Positions 35,622-45,336 of a DNA stretch of 64,000 nucleotides are shown here, one piece after another (within the stretch, counting starts at the first letter, position 1; each line of letters begins with the position of its first letter). A program made the position numbers and the translations under genes. Source of the stretch: Bacteroidota bacterium. GTDB taxonomy: Bacteria; Bacteroidota; Ignavibacteria; Ignavibacteriales; Ignavibacteriaceae. The DNA is taken from contig JAIUOE010000004.1 in assembly GCA_020161395.1 (NCBI GenBank), positions 1 to 64,000 of the forward strand, given 5' to 3'. The notes under the pieces were generated by a model. The model was not told where the DNA came from, made no database searches, and was given only the letters and a program-made list of their open reading frames with translations.

Positions 35622-36905
35622 ATGTATAAAGCACTAATATTCTCATATTATTTCCCCCCCAAGGGGTTGAGCGGGGTACAGAGAACCTCAAAATTTGTTA
35701 AATATCTCCCCGAATTCAACTGGAGTCCCACGGTAATTACAACCGGGGATATTGCATACTTTGCTCATGATCACTCGCTGCTCGATGATTTGAAAAACGA
35801 AAATATACGAGTGGTAAGAGTGAGCGGAAAAGAGATTAACTCGATCCTCAAGAAGAAGGGCACAATAAAAATGCCCCGCGAGATATTTCGTAAAATCTTT
35901 TCATACATCAGTTCATGGTTCTATATCCCTGACAACAAAAGATCATGGAGTAAAAAAGCTTACAAAGAAGCAAAAAAGCTTTGTGCCGAGGAGAGATTTG
36001 ATGTTGTATTTGTTACAGGACCTCCTTTCTCATCGGTTGAGGCAGCATTGAAAATAAGCGAAGAATTCAAAATTCCTCTCTTTGTTGACTACCGCGATCT
36101 TTGGTATGGAAATCAGTTTGCAAGGTATCCCACGGTGTGGCACAGATTGAAAACCAAAAAGGAAGAGGATGCAACCCTTCGTAAAGTTGACAAGATTGTG
36201 GTAACCAACCGGCGAATCAAGGAAAGACTGATGAAATATTATCCTTTCCTCACTCACAACAAGATGTTGATTATTCCGCACGGTTATGACCCTGATGACT
36301 TGGTAAAAGCTTCCCAGAGTATTGTAAAACTCTCGAAAAAAATGGTGATTACCTATTCGGGATTGTTTTACGAATACATTACTCCCAAATATTTCCTGAA
36401 GGCTTTCAGACAGATAGTAAAAGAAAATCCTGAAATAGCTGCGAACATCGAACTGCATTTTATTGGATTTCTCAGGATTGAAAACAGAAAACTTATCAGA
36501 CGCTACAATCTGCAGAACTTTGTTGTGGAGCACAGCTATATGGAGCACAATGAAGCACTGAAAAAGATAATGGCAAGTGACCTCCTTTGGTTCATGGTAG
36601 GGAAGGGAAGAAATGCTGATACAATCTCGAGCAGCAAAATGTATGAGTATTTTGGAACCAGAAAACCTGTCCTTGCGTGTCTGCCGGATGGTGCATTGCG
36701 AAGCCACCTTGCAGACTATGAAGCCAGCTACATTTCCGATCCATATGATATTAAAAAAATCAAGCAAAACATTCTAAAAGCTTATAATGACTACACTTCC
36801 GGAAAACAACCTAAACCCGATGAGGAATTTGTGAACAGGTTTGACAGAAGAATCCTGACTAAACAACTCGCAACTGAATTTCAGTTTTTCCTGAAGGTGC
36901 ACTAA
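35622..36905 (+). CDS. GT4-like glycosyltransferase
   Basis: This 427-residue protein has the two-Rossmann GT-B fold of family 4-type glycosyltransferases. The N-terminus has SYYFPPKGLSGVQRTSKFVKYL, typical of bacterial GT4-like enzymes; the middle has TGPPFSS and VDYRDLWYGN; the C-terminal half has the nucleotide-sugar site with IPHGYDPDD, ITYSGLFYEY, and KMYEYFGTRKPVLACLPDG. It most likely builds a surface polysaccharide or glycolipid at the inner face of the membrane. Donor and acceptor are unknown. Its TAA overlaps the purD ATG. Confidence 0.85.
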   Translation: MYKALIFSYYFPPKGLSGVQRTSKFVKYLPEFNWSPTVITTGDIAYFAHDHSLLDDLKNENIRVVRVSGKEINSILKKKGTIKMPREIFRKIFSYISSWFYIPDNKRSWSKKAYKEAKKLCAEERFDVVFVTGPPFSSVEAALKISEEFKIPLFVDYRDLWYGNQFARYPTVWHRLKTKKEEDATLRKVDKIVVTNRRIKERLMKYYPFLTHNKMLIIPHGYDPDDLVKASQSIVKLSKKMVITYSGLFYEYITPKYFLKAFRQIVKENPEIAANIELHFIGFLRIENRKLIRRYNLQNFVVEHSYMEHNEALKKIMASDLLWFMVGKGRNADTISSSKMYEYFGTRKPVLACLPDGALRSHLADYEASYISDPYDIKKIKQNILKAYNDYTSGKQPKPDEEFVNRFDRRILTKQLATEFQFFLKVH

Positions 36906-38176
36906 TGAAAGTGGCAATAATTGGAAATGGCGGCAGGGAACACGCACTCGGTTACGCAATTGCCAAATCTCCACAGTGCTCGAAGCTTTTCTTTTTACCC
37001 GGGAATGGTGGTACACACACTCTCGGTGAAAATGTCGATATCGATCTGAAAGATCACAATAAAGTAGCCGCATTCGTGATAATTGAGCAGATCGATTTTG
37101 TCGTTATCGGTCCCGAAATTCCGATCGTTGACGGACTTGGAGATCACCTCAGAAACCATGCAGTAGTGGTTTTCGCACCCACCGCAAAGGCGGCACGGAT
37201 AGAATCTGAAAAATCATACTCGAAAAGAATCATGAGAAAATACGGAATTCCGACCGCTGCCTGGCAGAAGTTTACAGTCGATGAGTATGATGTTGCTGTC
37301 GAGTACTTGGCCTCCGGCAAATTCCCGGTTGTTCTCAAAGCGGATGGACTTGCTGCGGGTAAGGGTGTTGTAATAGCTTCCAATTATATAGAAGCGGAAA
37401 ATGCTCTTCGTGACATGATGCTTGACAAAATTTTCGGTGCAGCAGGTTCTACTGTTGTAATCGAAGAATTTATGGAGGGGGAGGAAGCTTCAATTTTCGC
37501 CATTACCGACGGGAAAAATTTTGTTTGTCTACCGGCTGCTCAGGACCACAAGAGAATCGGGGATGGTGATTCCGGTCCCAACACAGGGGGAATGGGGGCA
37601 TATTGTCCAGCACGGGTTGTGACCCCTGAAATTGAAAAAAGGGTGAATGAGGAAGTTATTATTCCGTTTTTGGCAGCTTTGAGAGCAGAGTCAAATCCTT
37701 TCACGGGGTGTCTCTATGTGGGAATTATGATCACCAGGACAGGTCCGAAGGTTGTTGAGTTCAACTGTCGTTTTGGCGATCCTGAAACGCAGGCGGTTCT
37801 TCCGGTTATTGAGGGTGATTTCCTCGGGCTGCTGTATTCAGCCGCTTCCGGAGAAATTGAAACCGGAAAAATCTGGTACGAAAATGCTGCCGCAGTCAGT
37901 GTAGTTGCAGCTTCTGAAGGTTATCCCGGTAAATATGAAAAAGGATACGAGATTTCCGGACTCAAAGGCGTAAAAGGAAACAGTTTCGTTTTTCATGCAG
38001 GTACAGAATTTAAGGAAAATAAGACCTTAACGACAGGCGGCAGAGTGCTCGCTGTTACCTCTGTGGACTCAACCGGAAATCTCCGTTCAGCAATTGACAG
38101 TGCATACACAGAACTAAAAAAAATAAGTTTTGCCAATATTTATTACCGAAAAGATATAGGACACAAGGCACTTTAA
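36905..38176 (+). CDS. purD: Phosphoribosylamine-glycine ligase (GAR synthetase)
   Basis: At 423 residues it matches PurD, which joins glycine to phosphoribosylamine using ATP in purine synthesis. The N-terminal domain has IIGNGGREHALGYAIAKS; the ATP-grasp core has FPVVLKADGLAAGKGVVIA, VVIEEFMEGEEASIFAITDG, DHKRIGDGDSGPNTGGMGAY, and the metal-binding VVEFNCRFGDPETQ; the C-terminal domain has HAGTEF and TTGGRVLAVT. It is translationally coupled to the glycosyltransferase (TAATG). A 220-bp gap follows. Confidence 0.97.
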   Translation: MKVAIIGNGGREHALGYAIAKSPQCSKLFFLPGNGGTHTLGENVDIDLKDHNKVAAFVIIEQIDFVVIGPEIPIVDGLGDHLRNHAVVVFAPTAKAARIESEKSYSKRIMRKYGIPTAAWQKFTVDEYDVAVEYLASGKFPVVLKADGLAAGKGVVIASNYIEAENALRDMMLDKIFGAAGSTVVIEEFMEGEEASIFAITDGKNFVCLPAAQDHKRIGDGDSGPNTGGMGAYCPARVVTPEIEKRVNEEVIIPFLAALRAESNPFTGCLYVGIMITRTGPKVVEFNCRFGDPETQAVLPVIEGDFLGLLYSAASGEIETGKIWYENAAAVSVVAASEGYPGKYEKGYEISGLKGVKGNSFVFHAGTEFKENKTLTTGGRVLAVTSVDSTGNLRSAIDSAYTELKKISFANIYYRKDIGHKAL

Positions 38177-38399
38177 AGAGAGTCCGGACTGCCGGAACTG
38201 TGTCAGCCTGATTAAAGGCAGTGTTCTTTTCAGGTTTTCCAAAACTTTTTAAATAGTCTTGAAAATTATTTTGAAATGTGGTTCATTTAGTGGTAATTTA
38301 ATATCTCAAATAATTATTTTTTCATTATTAAACTAAATCTTTGAAAGAATAATTATCTATTTGCATAAAATCTAAAATCTGAATATTGGAGGCATAAAC

Positions 38400-39686
38400 A
38401 TGTCTGAATCAGGATTCAATGCTTTCGCAATGGCGCAAGCACAATTTGACAAAGTAGCAGAACTTCTCGAACTCGATGAAGCGACCCGCGACCTTCTAAG
38501 AAATCCTTTGCGCGAATATCATTTTAGCATCTCCGTTAAGATGGATGACGGCACAAACAAGGTTTTTAAAGGTTTCAGATGTCAGCACAACGACGCCAGA
38601 GGACCTGCAAAAGGTGGAATTCGCTTTCACCCTCAGGAAACAGTAGATACAGTAAGAGCCCTTTCGATGTGGATGACCTGGAAGTGTGCTGTTGTTGATA
38701 TTCCACTTGGCGGTGGCAAGGGTGGTGTAATCTGCAACCCTCACAACCTCAGTATGAGAGAGCAGGAGGCAATTTGCCGTGGTTGGGTAAGACAAATCGC
38801 AAGAAACATCGGACCAATCCAGGATGTACCGGCTCCTGATGTTATGACAAATCCACAGCACATGCTCTGGATGCTCGATGAATACGAAGCAATTCACGGT
38901 GCTAAATATCCCGGATTTATAACCGGAAAACCCGTCGGGATGGGTGGATCACTTGGCAGAACCGAAGCTACAGGTTATGGTGTTATCTATACGCTTCGCG
39001 AAGCTTTGAAACTTAAAGGTATCGATCCAAAAGATACTCTTGCAAGTGTTCAGGGCTTTGGAAATGTTGCCCAGTATGCAATTAAACTCTATACTCAGCT
39101 TGGTGGCAAAGTTATTTGCGTATCCAGTTGGGATGAAGAAGATCAGGCTTCATACAGCTTCAAGAGAACTACGGGAATAGATCTGCAAGAGCTTTTAAGC
39201 ATCACAAACAAATTCGGCGGTATCAATAAAGATAAAGCCAAACAACTCGGTTATGAAGTACTCTCCGGTGACAAGTGGATCGAGCAGGATGTCGATATCC
39301 TCATCCCTGCTGCCCTCGAAAATCAAATAAGAGAAGATAATGTTGTCAAAATAAGCCCTAGAGTCAAGTTTGTTGCCGAAGGTGCAAACGGACCAACCAC
39401 TCCTCAGGCTGACAAATATTTTGAACAAAAAGGTATCTTTGTTATTCCTGATTTCCTCGCAAATGCCGGTGGTGTAACCTGCAGTTATTTCGAACAGGTA
39501 CAGGGAAACATGAACTACTTCTGGGATAAAGAGGAAGTTCTGACCAAGCTTGATTCAAAAATGACTTCAGCTTTCCACGCTGTTTACGACACTTCTGCAA
39601 AGAAGAAAATCTACATGAGAGATGCCGCTTATGTGATTGCAATCAGCAGAGTAGCTCAGGCTTGCCACGACAGAGGCTGGTGCTGA
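38400..39686 (+). CDS. gdhA: Glutamate dehydrogenase (Glu/Leu/Phe/Val family)
   Basis: The 428-residue hexameric-type enzyme interconverts glutamate and 2-oxoglutarate plus ammonia. It has the substrate site GPAKGGIRFHP, the catalytic Lys motif PLGGGKGGV, DVPAPDV, TGKPVGMGGSLGRTEATGYG and the nucleotide fold VQGFGNVAQYA, and later EGANGPTTPQAD. TTGGAGG lies seven bases upstream of the ATG. NAD versus NADP use cannot be set with confidence. It is a single gene with its own terminator, as expected for a highly expressed central enzyme. Confidence 0.95.
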   Translation: MSESGFNAFAMAQAQFDKVAELLELDEATRDLLRNPLREYHFSISVKMDDGTNKVFKGFRCQHNDARGPAKGGIRFHPQETVDTVRALSMWMTWKCAVVDIPLGGGKGGVICNPHNLSMREQEAICRGWVRQIARNIGPIQDVPAPDVMTNPQHMLWMLDEYEAIHGAKYPGFITGKPVGMGGSLGRTEATGYGVIYTLREALKLKGIDPKDTLASVQGFGNVAQYAIKLYTQLGGKVICVSSWDEEDQASYSFKRTTGIDLQELLSITNKFGGINKDKAKQLGYEVLSGDKWIEQDVDILIPAALENQIREDNVVKISPRVKFVAEGANGPTTPQADKYFEQKGIFVIPDFLANAGGVTCSYFEQVQGNMNYFWDKEEVLTKLDSKMTSAFHAVYDTSAKKKIYMRDAAYVIAISRVAQACHDRGWC

Positions 39687-39710
39687 TAATTTTCCCTTGA
39701 AAAAGGCTTT

Positions 39711-39750
39711 AAGGCTGTCTTATATTAGCGATAATTAAGGCAGCCTTTTT
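39711..39750 (+). terminator. Rho-independent terminator after gdhA
   Basis: Twelve-base arms (AAGGCTGTCTTA, 39711-39722; TAAGGCAGCCTT, 39736-39747, with one G-U pair) end in a run of T. Confidence 0.88.
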
Positions 39751-39787
39751 ATTTTTAAATAATCGATTCCATAATTTAAGGTTTTTA

Positions 39788-42700
39788 ATGCCCCACTCCG
39801 AAAACAAATCAAGAATATCAACTCAACTTGACGAGAGATTGAAAGAGATCAGCTTTCTCCATGAACTGGAAGACCTCCTTCATGATCCGACACTTCTAAA
39901 AGAGGATATTTTTACAATCATAATACACCGGATGCAGTCTGCCTGGCAGCATCCTGATATTTGTGAAGTGCGGCTTCGTTACAGAGATAAAACCTTCGAT
40001 ACAGGGGCGTATATCGAAGACATGCCTGTTCTCAATCAGGATTTAATTGCCGGTGAGAAAATCGTTGGTGACATTCAGGTCACTTATGTGAAAGAGGCAC
40101 CCAATGCAGATATTGGTCCATTCCTGAAAGAGGAAAAGAGGCTTCTCGAGACTGTGGCAAACAGACTCGGTGATTTTATCTATAATCAGCGGCTCAAAAA
40201 GAAACTTGACAAGAAAAAAGTTGAAGAAGCGGTCAAAGAAAAAACAGAGTGGCGGATTGTGGTGGATATGATCAGGAAGACAGACCCTGCTCTCTTTATG
40301 CGTCTGCTAAGAAAGATGCTCCATCAGTTGAACTGGAAAGGGATAGAGGAAGCCGAAGCACTTCTTAAAGAGATGAGTATCGATTTGAAAGGGGATGAGG
40401 AGAGAAAAACCGAGGATGAGAATCGGCCTCTCCAAAAAAGAATAATCAACGATTATGATAACTATATTAACGCCATCCTGAAACTTACAAGTGAGAACTT
40501 TACAGAAGAGGAAATCCTCTGGAGAGTCCAGAAATGGATTCAGAACGACAATACCAGCTCTCTCATAAAAGTACTCGAGTCACAGGATTCCTCTCTTGCT
40601 GATATCTCAGATGCCATCCGAAGATTCTACCATATGGCACCTGAAAAAATCGAATTGTCGCCTGCCACAGTCAAAGGACTCAGAGTATCGCTCCTGAGAA
40701 GATTCCTCACAGATGATCTCGATTTTATTCAGATTGCCAAAGATTATGTAAAATTGACAGACTTCCACAAACTCATCGACAAAATGATTTTTCTCCCCGG
40801 AAGTCACGGTAAACTCGGTGGTAAAAGTTCGGGTGTGTTTCTTGCCCATAATATCCTGACAGCGAGTGTAAACGATGCAGAACTGCCATTCGAAGTGAAA
40901 ATTCCCAAAACATGGTATCTGACTTCCGATTGTATTATGCAGTTTATTCAGTACAATAACCTTGAGGAAGTTTACGAGCACAAATACAGGGATATCGAGG
41001 AAATCAGAGTGGAATATCCTCAGGTGCTTCAGCTTTTCAAAGACAGTCAGTTTCCTCCCGATATCTTTAAAGGACTTTCACTCGCTCTTGATGATTTTGG
41101 CAACAGTCCTATAATTGTAAGAAGTTCCAGTCTTTTGGAAGATCAGGTCGGGTCTGCTTTTTCAGGGAAATACAAATCGCTTTTCCTTGCGAACCAGGGG
41201 AGCAAACCGGAACGACTCAGCGCTCTGATGGATGCCATCGCCGAAGTATATGCCTCCACATTCGGACCGGATCCCATTGAATACAGGTCGGAAAGAGGTT
41301 TGATTGACTTCCACGAGGAGATGGGTATAATGATCATGGAAGTGGTGGGAACCCGGGTTCAAGACTATTTCTTCCCGGCGTTTGCAGGTGTGGCTTTCAG
41401 CAACAACGAATTCAGATGGTCACCAAGAATCAACAGAGAGGACGGTCTCGTCAGGATTGTGCCGGGTCTCGGGACCAGGGCAGTTGACCGCGTAAGCGAT
41501 GACTATCCAATTCTTATAGCCCCGGGTCAGCCGAATCTCAGGGTGAATGTTACTTTCGAGGAATCACTAAGATATTCTCCGAAAAACATTGATCTTATTA
41601 ATCTTAAAACTAACCAGTTCCAGACCATAGAGATCGACCAGCTTATAAAAGAAGTGGGGGAAGAGTACCCTCAGATCAACAATATCCTTTCTGTAATTTC
41701 GAACGGAATGTTGAGACCACCCAATCCGTTGCAGGTCGATTATCAGAATGATGATTTTGTTGTTACATTTAACGGACTTTTGAATAAATCCCAGTTCCTT
41801 CAGAAAATGCACACAATTCTGCAAATTTTACAGAATAAGTTTGGTGTCCCTGTAGATGTTGAGTTTGCAAGTGACGGTAAGGATTTTTATCTGCTGCAGT
41901 GCCGTCCACAAAGTTACTCCAAACAACACACTGCGGATACCATACCAAAAAATATTCCGGCAGACAGGGTTCTCTTTTCAACTAACAAGTACATTTCGAA
42001 CGGTAAAGTGAATCCTGTACGGTTCATTGTATATGTAGATCCCGATGGTTATGAAGGTCTCCAGACCAAAGAAGCCATGCTTGAGGTAGCATCTGTAGTT
42101 GGAAAGCTGAACAAGATGCTTCCAAGACGAAAGTTTATTTTGATGGGTCCGGGGAGATGGGGAAGCCGGGGAGATATCAAACTTGGTGTGAGTGTGACCT
42201 ACTCCCAAATCAACAATACTGCAATGCTTATAGAAATTGCGAAACAGAAAGGCAATTACAAGCCTGACCTTAGTTTTGGTACCCATTTCTTTCAGGATCT
42301 GGTTGAATCTTCCATTCGATATCTGCCACTCTTCCTTGAAGAGACCAATGCCAATTTTAACGAGTCGTTTATCAAAAAGTCGGATAACCTTCTTATCGAC
42401 ATGCTGCCTGAGAGCGCACATCTTTCGAGTGTTGTCTATGTAACCGATATTATGGATGAGTTCGATGGCGGTACACTTAAGATACTTATGAATGCGGAAG
42501 AGGAGAAAGCGATTGCTGTAATAATGCCCGAAGGATACACCGAACCTGAAGTGCACGATGACAGTTCAACCCACACATTCAAAGAACTCGGTGCTGATAT
42601 TAAGTACAACAGAAATGCCAAGTTTTTCGAAAGAATGGTGTCAAAGCTGGATAAGGACAAATATAAAATAGAGTCAGTTTACTATCTTCCTCCGGTTCAT

Positions 42701-42967
42701 GCAATGGAAGCTGACAGGATGAGATCAGTACTTCTCGTAAAGTCAATGGCTACTGACAACCTTCTCCACAACCTGAGGGTTTATATGAATGTCTGGAATG
42801 ACTGTCTTAATGTAATCGAACACAGAAATGAGGAACACGAGGTTGACAGGGTGTTCGACTATATAATTACTGATGATGTCGATGGATATTTGAGAGAGTT
42901 TTCCGAGGCGGGAACTTACATGATCAATCAGTTGTATCCTGCATCAAGAAACGATTTTCTGAGCTAA
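39788..42967 (+). CDS. Sensor-linked PEP synthase/PPDK N-terminal (ATP-grasp) domain protein
   Basis: In this 1059-residue protein, residues ~1-150 look like a small sensory (GAF-like) domain ending in a coiled coil (LKKKLDKKKVEEAVKEK). Residues ~336-710 form a PPDK/PEP-synthase nucleotide-binding domain: GKLGGKSSGVFLA, SPIIVRSSSLLEDQVGSAFSGKY (~438-460), EMGIMIMEVVG and FYLLQCRPQS. In PPDK and PpsA a phospho-histidine domain (TGGxTSHAA) and a PEP-binding TIM barrel follow; neither is present. Instead a ~350-residue C-terminal region holds GPGRWGSRGDIKLGVSV and FGTHFFQDLVESSIRYLPL. It is probably cytoplasmic, and the phosphate acceptor is unknown. It is alone between gdhA and the convergent esterase. 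Confidence 0.82.
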   Translation: MPHSENKSRISTQLDERLKEISFLHELEDLLHDPTLLKEDIFTIIIHRMQSAWQHPDICEVRLRYRDKTFDTGAYIEDMPVLNQDLIAGEKIVGDIQVTYVKEAPNADIGPFLKEEKRLLETVANRLGDFIYNQRLKKKLDKKKVEEAVKEKTEWRIVVDMIRKTDPALFMRLLRKMLHQLNWKGIEEAEALLKEMSIDLKGDEERKTEDENRPLQKRIINDYDNYINAILKLTSENFTEEEILWRVQKWIQNDNTSSLIKVLESQDSSLADISDAIRRFYHMAPEKIELSPATVKGLRVSLLRRFLTDDLDFIQIAKDYVKLTDFHKLIDKMIFLPGSHGKLGGKSSGVFLAHNILTASVNDAELPFEVKIPKTWYLTSDCIMQFIQYNNLEEVYEHKYRDIEEIRVEYPQVLQLFKDSQFPPDIFKGLSLALDDFGNSPIIVRSSSLLEDQVGSAFSGKYKSLFLANQGSKPERLSALMDAIAEVYASTFGPDPIEYRSERGLIDFHEEMGIMIMEVVGTRVQDYFFPAFAGVAFSNNEFRWSPRINREDGLVRIVPGLGTRAVDRVSDDYPILIAPGQPNLRVNVTFEESLRYSPKNIDLINLKTNQFQTIEIDQLIKEVGEEYPQINNILSVISNGMLRPPNPLQVDYQNDDFVVTFNGLLNKSQFLQKMHTILQILQNKFGVPVDVEFASDGKDFYLLQCRPQSYSKQHTADTIPKNIPADRVLFSTNKYISNGKVNPVRFIVYVDPDGYEGLQTKEAMLEVASVVGKLNKMLPRRKFILMGPGRWGSRGDIKLGVSVTYSQINNTAMLIEIAKQKGNYKPDLSFGTHFFQDLVESSIRYLPLFLEETNANFNESFIKKSDNLLIDMLPESAHLSSVVYVTDIMDEFDGGTLKILMNAEEEKAIAVIMPEGYTEPEVHDDSSTHTFKELGADIKYNRNAKFFERMVSKLDKDKYKIESVYYLPPVHAMEADRMRSVLLVKSMATDNLLHNLRVYMNVWNDCLNVIEHRNEEHEVDRVFDYIITDDVDGYLREFSEAGTYMINQLYPASRNDFLS

Positions 42968-42976
42968 GAAAAGAAT

Positions 42977-43027
42977 CAGGGGATTCATTTCACTTTCGGG
43001 TATCTTCGAGTGTTATGAAATCCCCTG
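42977..43027 (-). terminator. Hairpin between convergent genes
   Basis: CAGGGGA (42977-42983) pairs with TCCCCTG (43021-43027), and TTCAT pairs with ATGAA inside it with one bulged A. On the minus strand it is followed by a T-rich stretch, fitting an end for the esterase transcript. Confidence 0.5.
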
Positions 43028-43036
43028 TAAAAAAAT

Positions 43037-44416
43037 CTACTTGAGAGCCTTGATAAATTTCACCAATTTTTCGAGTACCTCAGGTTCAATGGTTGTCTCG
43101 GTAGTTGCATACTCGCTCATGCCGCCGGTCTTTACTTTTTGAAACAGGTGATTCAGTGAGTCAAATACCTCGATCTCATATTCAACACCGGCTTTTTCGA
43201 GTGCCTTCTTTACTGGTGGCATACTCTGATCTGGCGGTACCTGCAAATCTTTGCTTCCCCACAAAGCGAGCATCGGAACTTTTAGCTTTTCGATGTATGA
43301 AACAGGATCGAGGACCAAAAACTGCAAAAACCAGGGTGTTGTGAAGGAGAAAAAACCTCTTTTATCAAACTGTTCCAGTTTCTGTAGTCTCTCTTTTTCC
43401 TCTTCCGGAAATTGTGACATATACGCCTTGTAAGCTGAATCGAGTTGTTTTGCGGCAAACTCCGGGTTGGCAAGGATCGCATCGAGACATGATTTTAACA
43501 ACTCGTTAAAGATCACCAAATCCTTTTCATCTGCATTCTCGGCTCTCGCAAGGAGTATGGTTTGTTCCATAATAATTTCCTTCCCGGTAACTCCCGGACC
43601 CGCAAGAGAGACAATGAATTTAATTCCGGAATTTTCAGTTGCTGCAATGGGTGCGATTATCCCGCCCTCGCTGTGACCGATCAGACCGGTTTTCATTGTA
43701 TCCACAAACGGTAATGTTCGAAGAAAATCGATGGCAGAGGATGCATCAACCACGAAATCGAGTGTTTTAGCACTTTTAAAATTACCTTTTGATTTGGCTG
43801 TTCCCCTGTCATCATATCTAAGAACGGCGATGCCGTTGCGGGTAAGATAATCTGCAATCACTAAAAACGGTTTATGACCAACCAGACTTTCATCTCTGTC
43901 CTGTGGACCGGAACCCGTTACCAAAATCACTGCGGGATATTTACCCGTTGAATCTGGAGCAGTAACTGTTCCCGCGAGTTCAAATCCCTCCACTTTGTTT
44001 TTGAATGTAACATCTTTTGTGTAGTAGGGAAACGGTGGTGAGATTTTCTGGGTTCTGACGACAGGTTTATAGTCTTTCTTGGGAAAAAGCGAAAGGGGTG
44101 AAGAGTAATTTCCCTGAGTATAAATTCCGTTGATGGAATCGATCGAACCGTATACTTTGCCCGAATATTTCACTTTCATTGGGTCGTGTGCAATGAAGAG
44201 ACTGTCATCCTTAAAAAAAGCAGAAGTCAGTTCCATGTCATACACATACTGAACCGGTACCTCAATTATACTTCGCCCCGGTTTTATGACAAAGATCAAT
44301 TCAACCGGTTTACCGCCTGCAATAAGTTCTCCGGAAACAATTACCTCTTCTTTTTGTGCCTTGAGGCTGACCGGAATCAACAAGAGCAATAAAGGGATTA
44401 TGAACAGTTTTTTCAT
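43037..44416 (-). CDS. Exported alpha/beta-hydrolase (esterase/peptidase-like)
   Basis: The signal peptide is MKKLFIIPLLLLLIPVSLKAQ minus its last residue in the mature form. Residues ~20-130 form a small N-terminal domain often found before such hydrolases. The alpha/beta-hydrolase domain has an oxyanion motif VTGSGPQDRDES, LRYDDRGTAKSKG, nucleophile Ser in GLIGHSEGGIIAP, Asp in LWGSKDLQVPP and His in SLNHLFQKV, so the triad is complete. It is likely periplasmic; substrate unknown. It starts two bases after the dehydrogenase stop and is third in a minus-strand operon. Confidence 0.87.
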   Translation of the reverse strand: MKKLFIIPLLLLLIPVSLKAQKEEVIVSGELIAGGKPVELIFVIKPGRSIIEVPVQYVYDMELTSAFFKDDSLFIAHDPMKVKYSGKVYGSIDSINGIYTQGNYSSPLSLFPKKDYKPVVRTQKISPPFPYYTKDVTFKNKVEGFELAGTVTAPDSTGKYPAVILVTGSGPQDRDESLVGHKPFLVIADYLTRNGIAVLRYDDRGTAKSKGNFKSAKTLDFVVDASSAIDFLRTLPFVDTMKTGLIGHSEGGIIAPIAATENSGIKFIVSLAGPGVTGKEIIMEQTILLARAENADEKDLVIFNELLKSCLDAILANPEFAAKQLDSAYKAYMSQFPEEEKERLQKLEQFDKRGFFSFTTPWFLQFLVLDPVSYIEKLKVPMLALWGSKDLQVPPDQSMPPVKKALEKAGVEYEIEVFDSLNHLFQKVKTGGMSEYATTETTIEPEVLEKLVKFIKALK

Positions 44417-44418
44417 TT

Positions 44419-45318
44419 TTAGTCTTTTCTTTTTACTTCGATGTTAGCGCTCGATTCGAATGCTTTAATAAGCGCAGAATAATCTTCATCACCATGACCG
44501 AGTGCGATTGCATCCCTCAGAATTTGAGATATGCTCTCGGCTATGTCAGCACGACAATCAAGGCTGTGACAAGACTCAGCCATGTAATTACTGTCTTTGA
44601 GCAGATTTTGTACGGTAAACCGGGGAGTAAAATTCCTGTCCAGCATATTATTTCCCTTGAATTGAATCGTTTGTGAATTCAAGGTGGAATTTGAAAGTAC
44701 TTCCAGAAATACAGAATTATCCACTCCCGCTTTTTGGAGAAAAACCATGCTTTGCGAAAGCATTGAGATCGTTCCTGCAATTATAGAGTTTAATGCTATT
44801 TTAAGATTACCGGATTTTGATGGATGGTCGAATATCCACATTGATTTGCATAACAGCTTGAGAACGGGTGTGCAATTTTCGATAACATCTGTTTCTCCAC
44901 CGGGAAACATTAAAAGAGAACCGTCAGTTGCCTGCGGAACGCTGCCAAGAACAGGGGAGTGAACGAAGTTCCTGGCTTCCGCTTTGTACCTTTCGAACAG
45001 TGTAGTGGTGGTTTTTGCGAGTACTGTACTGCAGTCAATGTGTACAGCTCCAGGCTTCAATCCGGCTAATAATCCATCTTCACCAGAGACAACATCCTCC
45101 AGCACTTTTGAATCCGTCAACATTGTAAAAATGATATCACAATTCGCCGCTGTTTCCCGGGGAGTACTGCAAAAGACTGCACCCCTGGCGATCAGATCAG
45201 TTGCTTTTTCAACGGTGCGATTGAATATAAACAACTCGTGACCTGCCTCGATGATTCTTGCTGCCATCGGATTACCCATGAGTCCCAACCCGATGAACCC
45301 GATCCTTTTCTTTTCCAA
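44419..45318 (-). CDS. NAD(P)-dependent beta-hydroxyacid dehydrogenase (3-hydroxyisobutyrate dehydrogenase family)
   Basis: A 299-residue enzyme with the Rossmann motif GFIGLGLMGNPMAARIIEAGH, the substrate-binding region SPVLGSVPQATDGSLLMFPGG (DGSL replaces the usual G.L variant), and the catalytic Lys in SGNLKIALNSI. The family oxidises beta-hydroxyacids or reduces short aldehydes such as succinic semialdehyde and glyoxylate (GLYR type). The aldehyde dehydrogenase at 30204 could in principle share substrates, but it lies far away. It lies 18 bp after the WG-repeat gene and 2 bp before the esterase. Confidence 0.88.
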   Translation of the reverse strand: MEKKRIGFIGLGLMGNPMAARIIEAGHELFIFNRTVEKATDLIARGAVFCSTPRETAANCDIIFTMLTDSKVLEDVVSGEDGLLAGLKPGAVHIDCSTVLAKTTTTLFERYKAEARNFVHSPVLGSVPQATDGSLLMFPGGETDVIENCTPVLKLLCKSMWIFDHPSKSGNLKIALNSIIAGTISMLSQSMVFLQKAGVDNSVFLEVLSNSTLNSQTIQFKGNNMLDRNFTPRFTVQNLLKDSNYMAESCHSLDCRADIAESISQILRDAIALGHGDEDYSALIKAFESSANIEVKRKD

Positions 45319-45336
45319 ATTGTGTCCTTCTGTTTG

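Noticed and set aside
35654-35660. Run of seven C in the glycosyltransferase gene
   Set aside because: It codes for the conserved Phe-Pro-Pro-Lys-Gly motif and leaves the frame intact; nothing suggests slippage.
38181-38190. 10-bp palindrome AGTCCGGACT after purD
   Set aside because: Too short alone, and the nearby ACTGCC/GGCAGT pair makes only a weak terminator-like fold.
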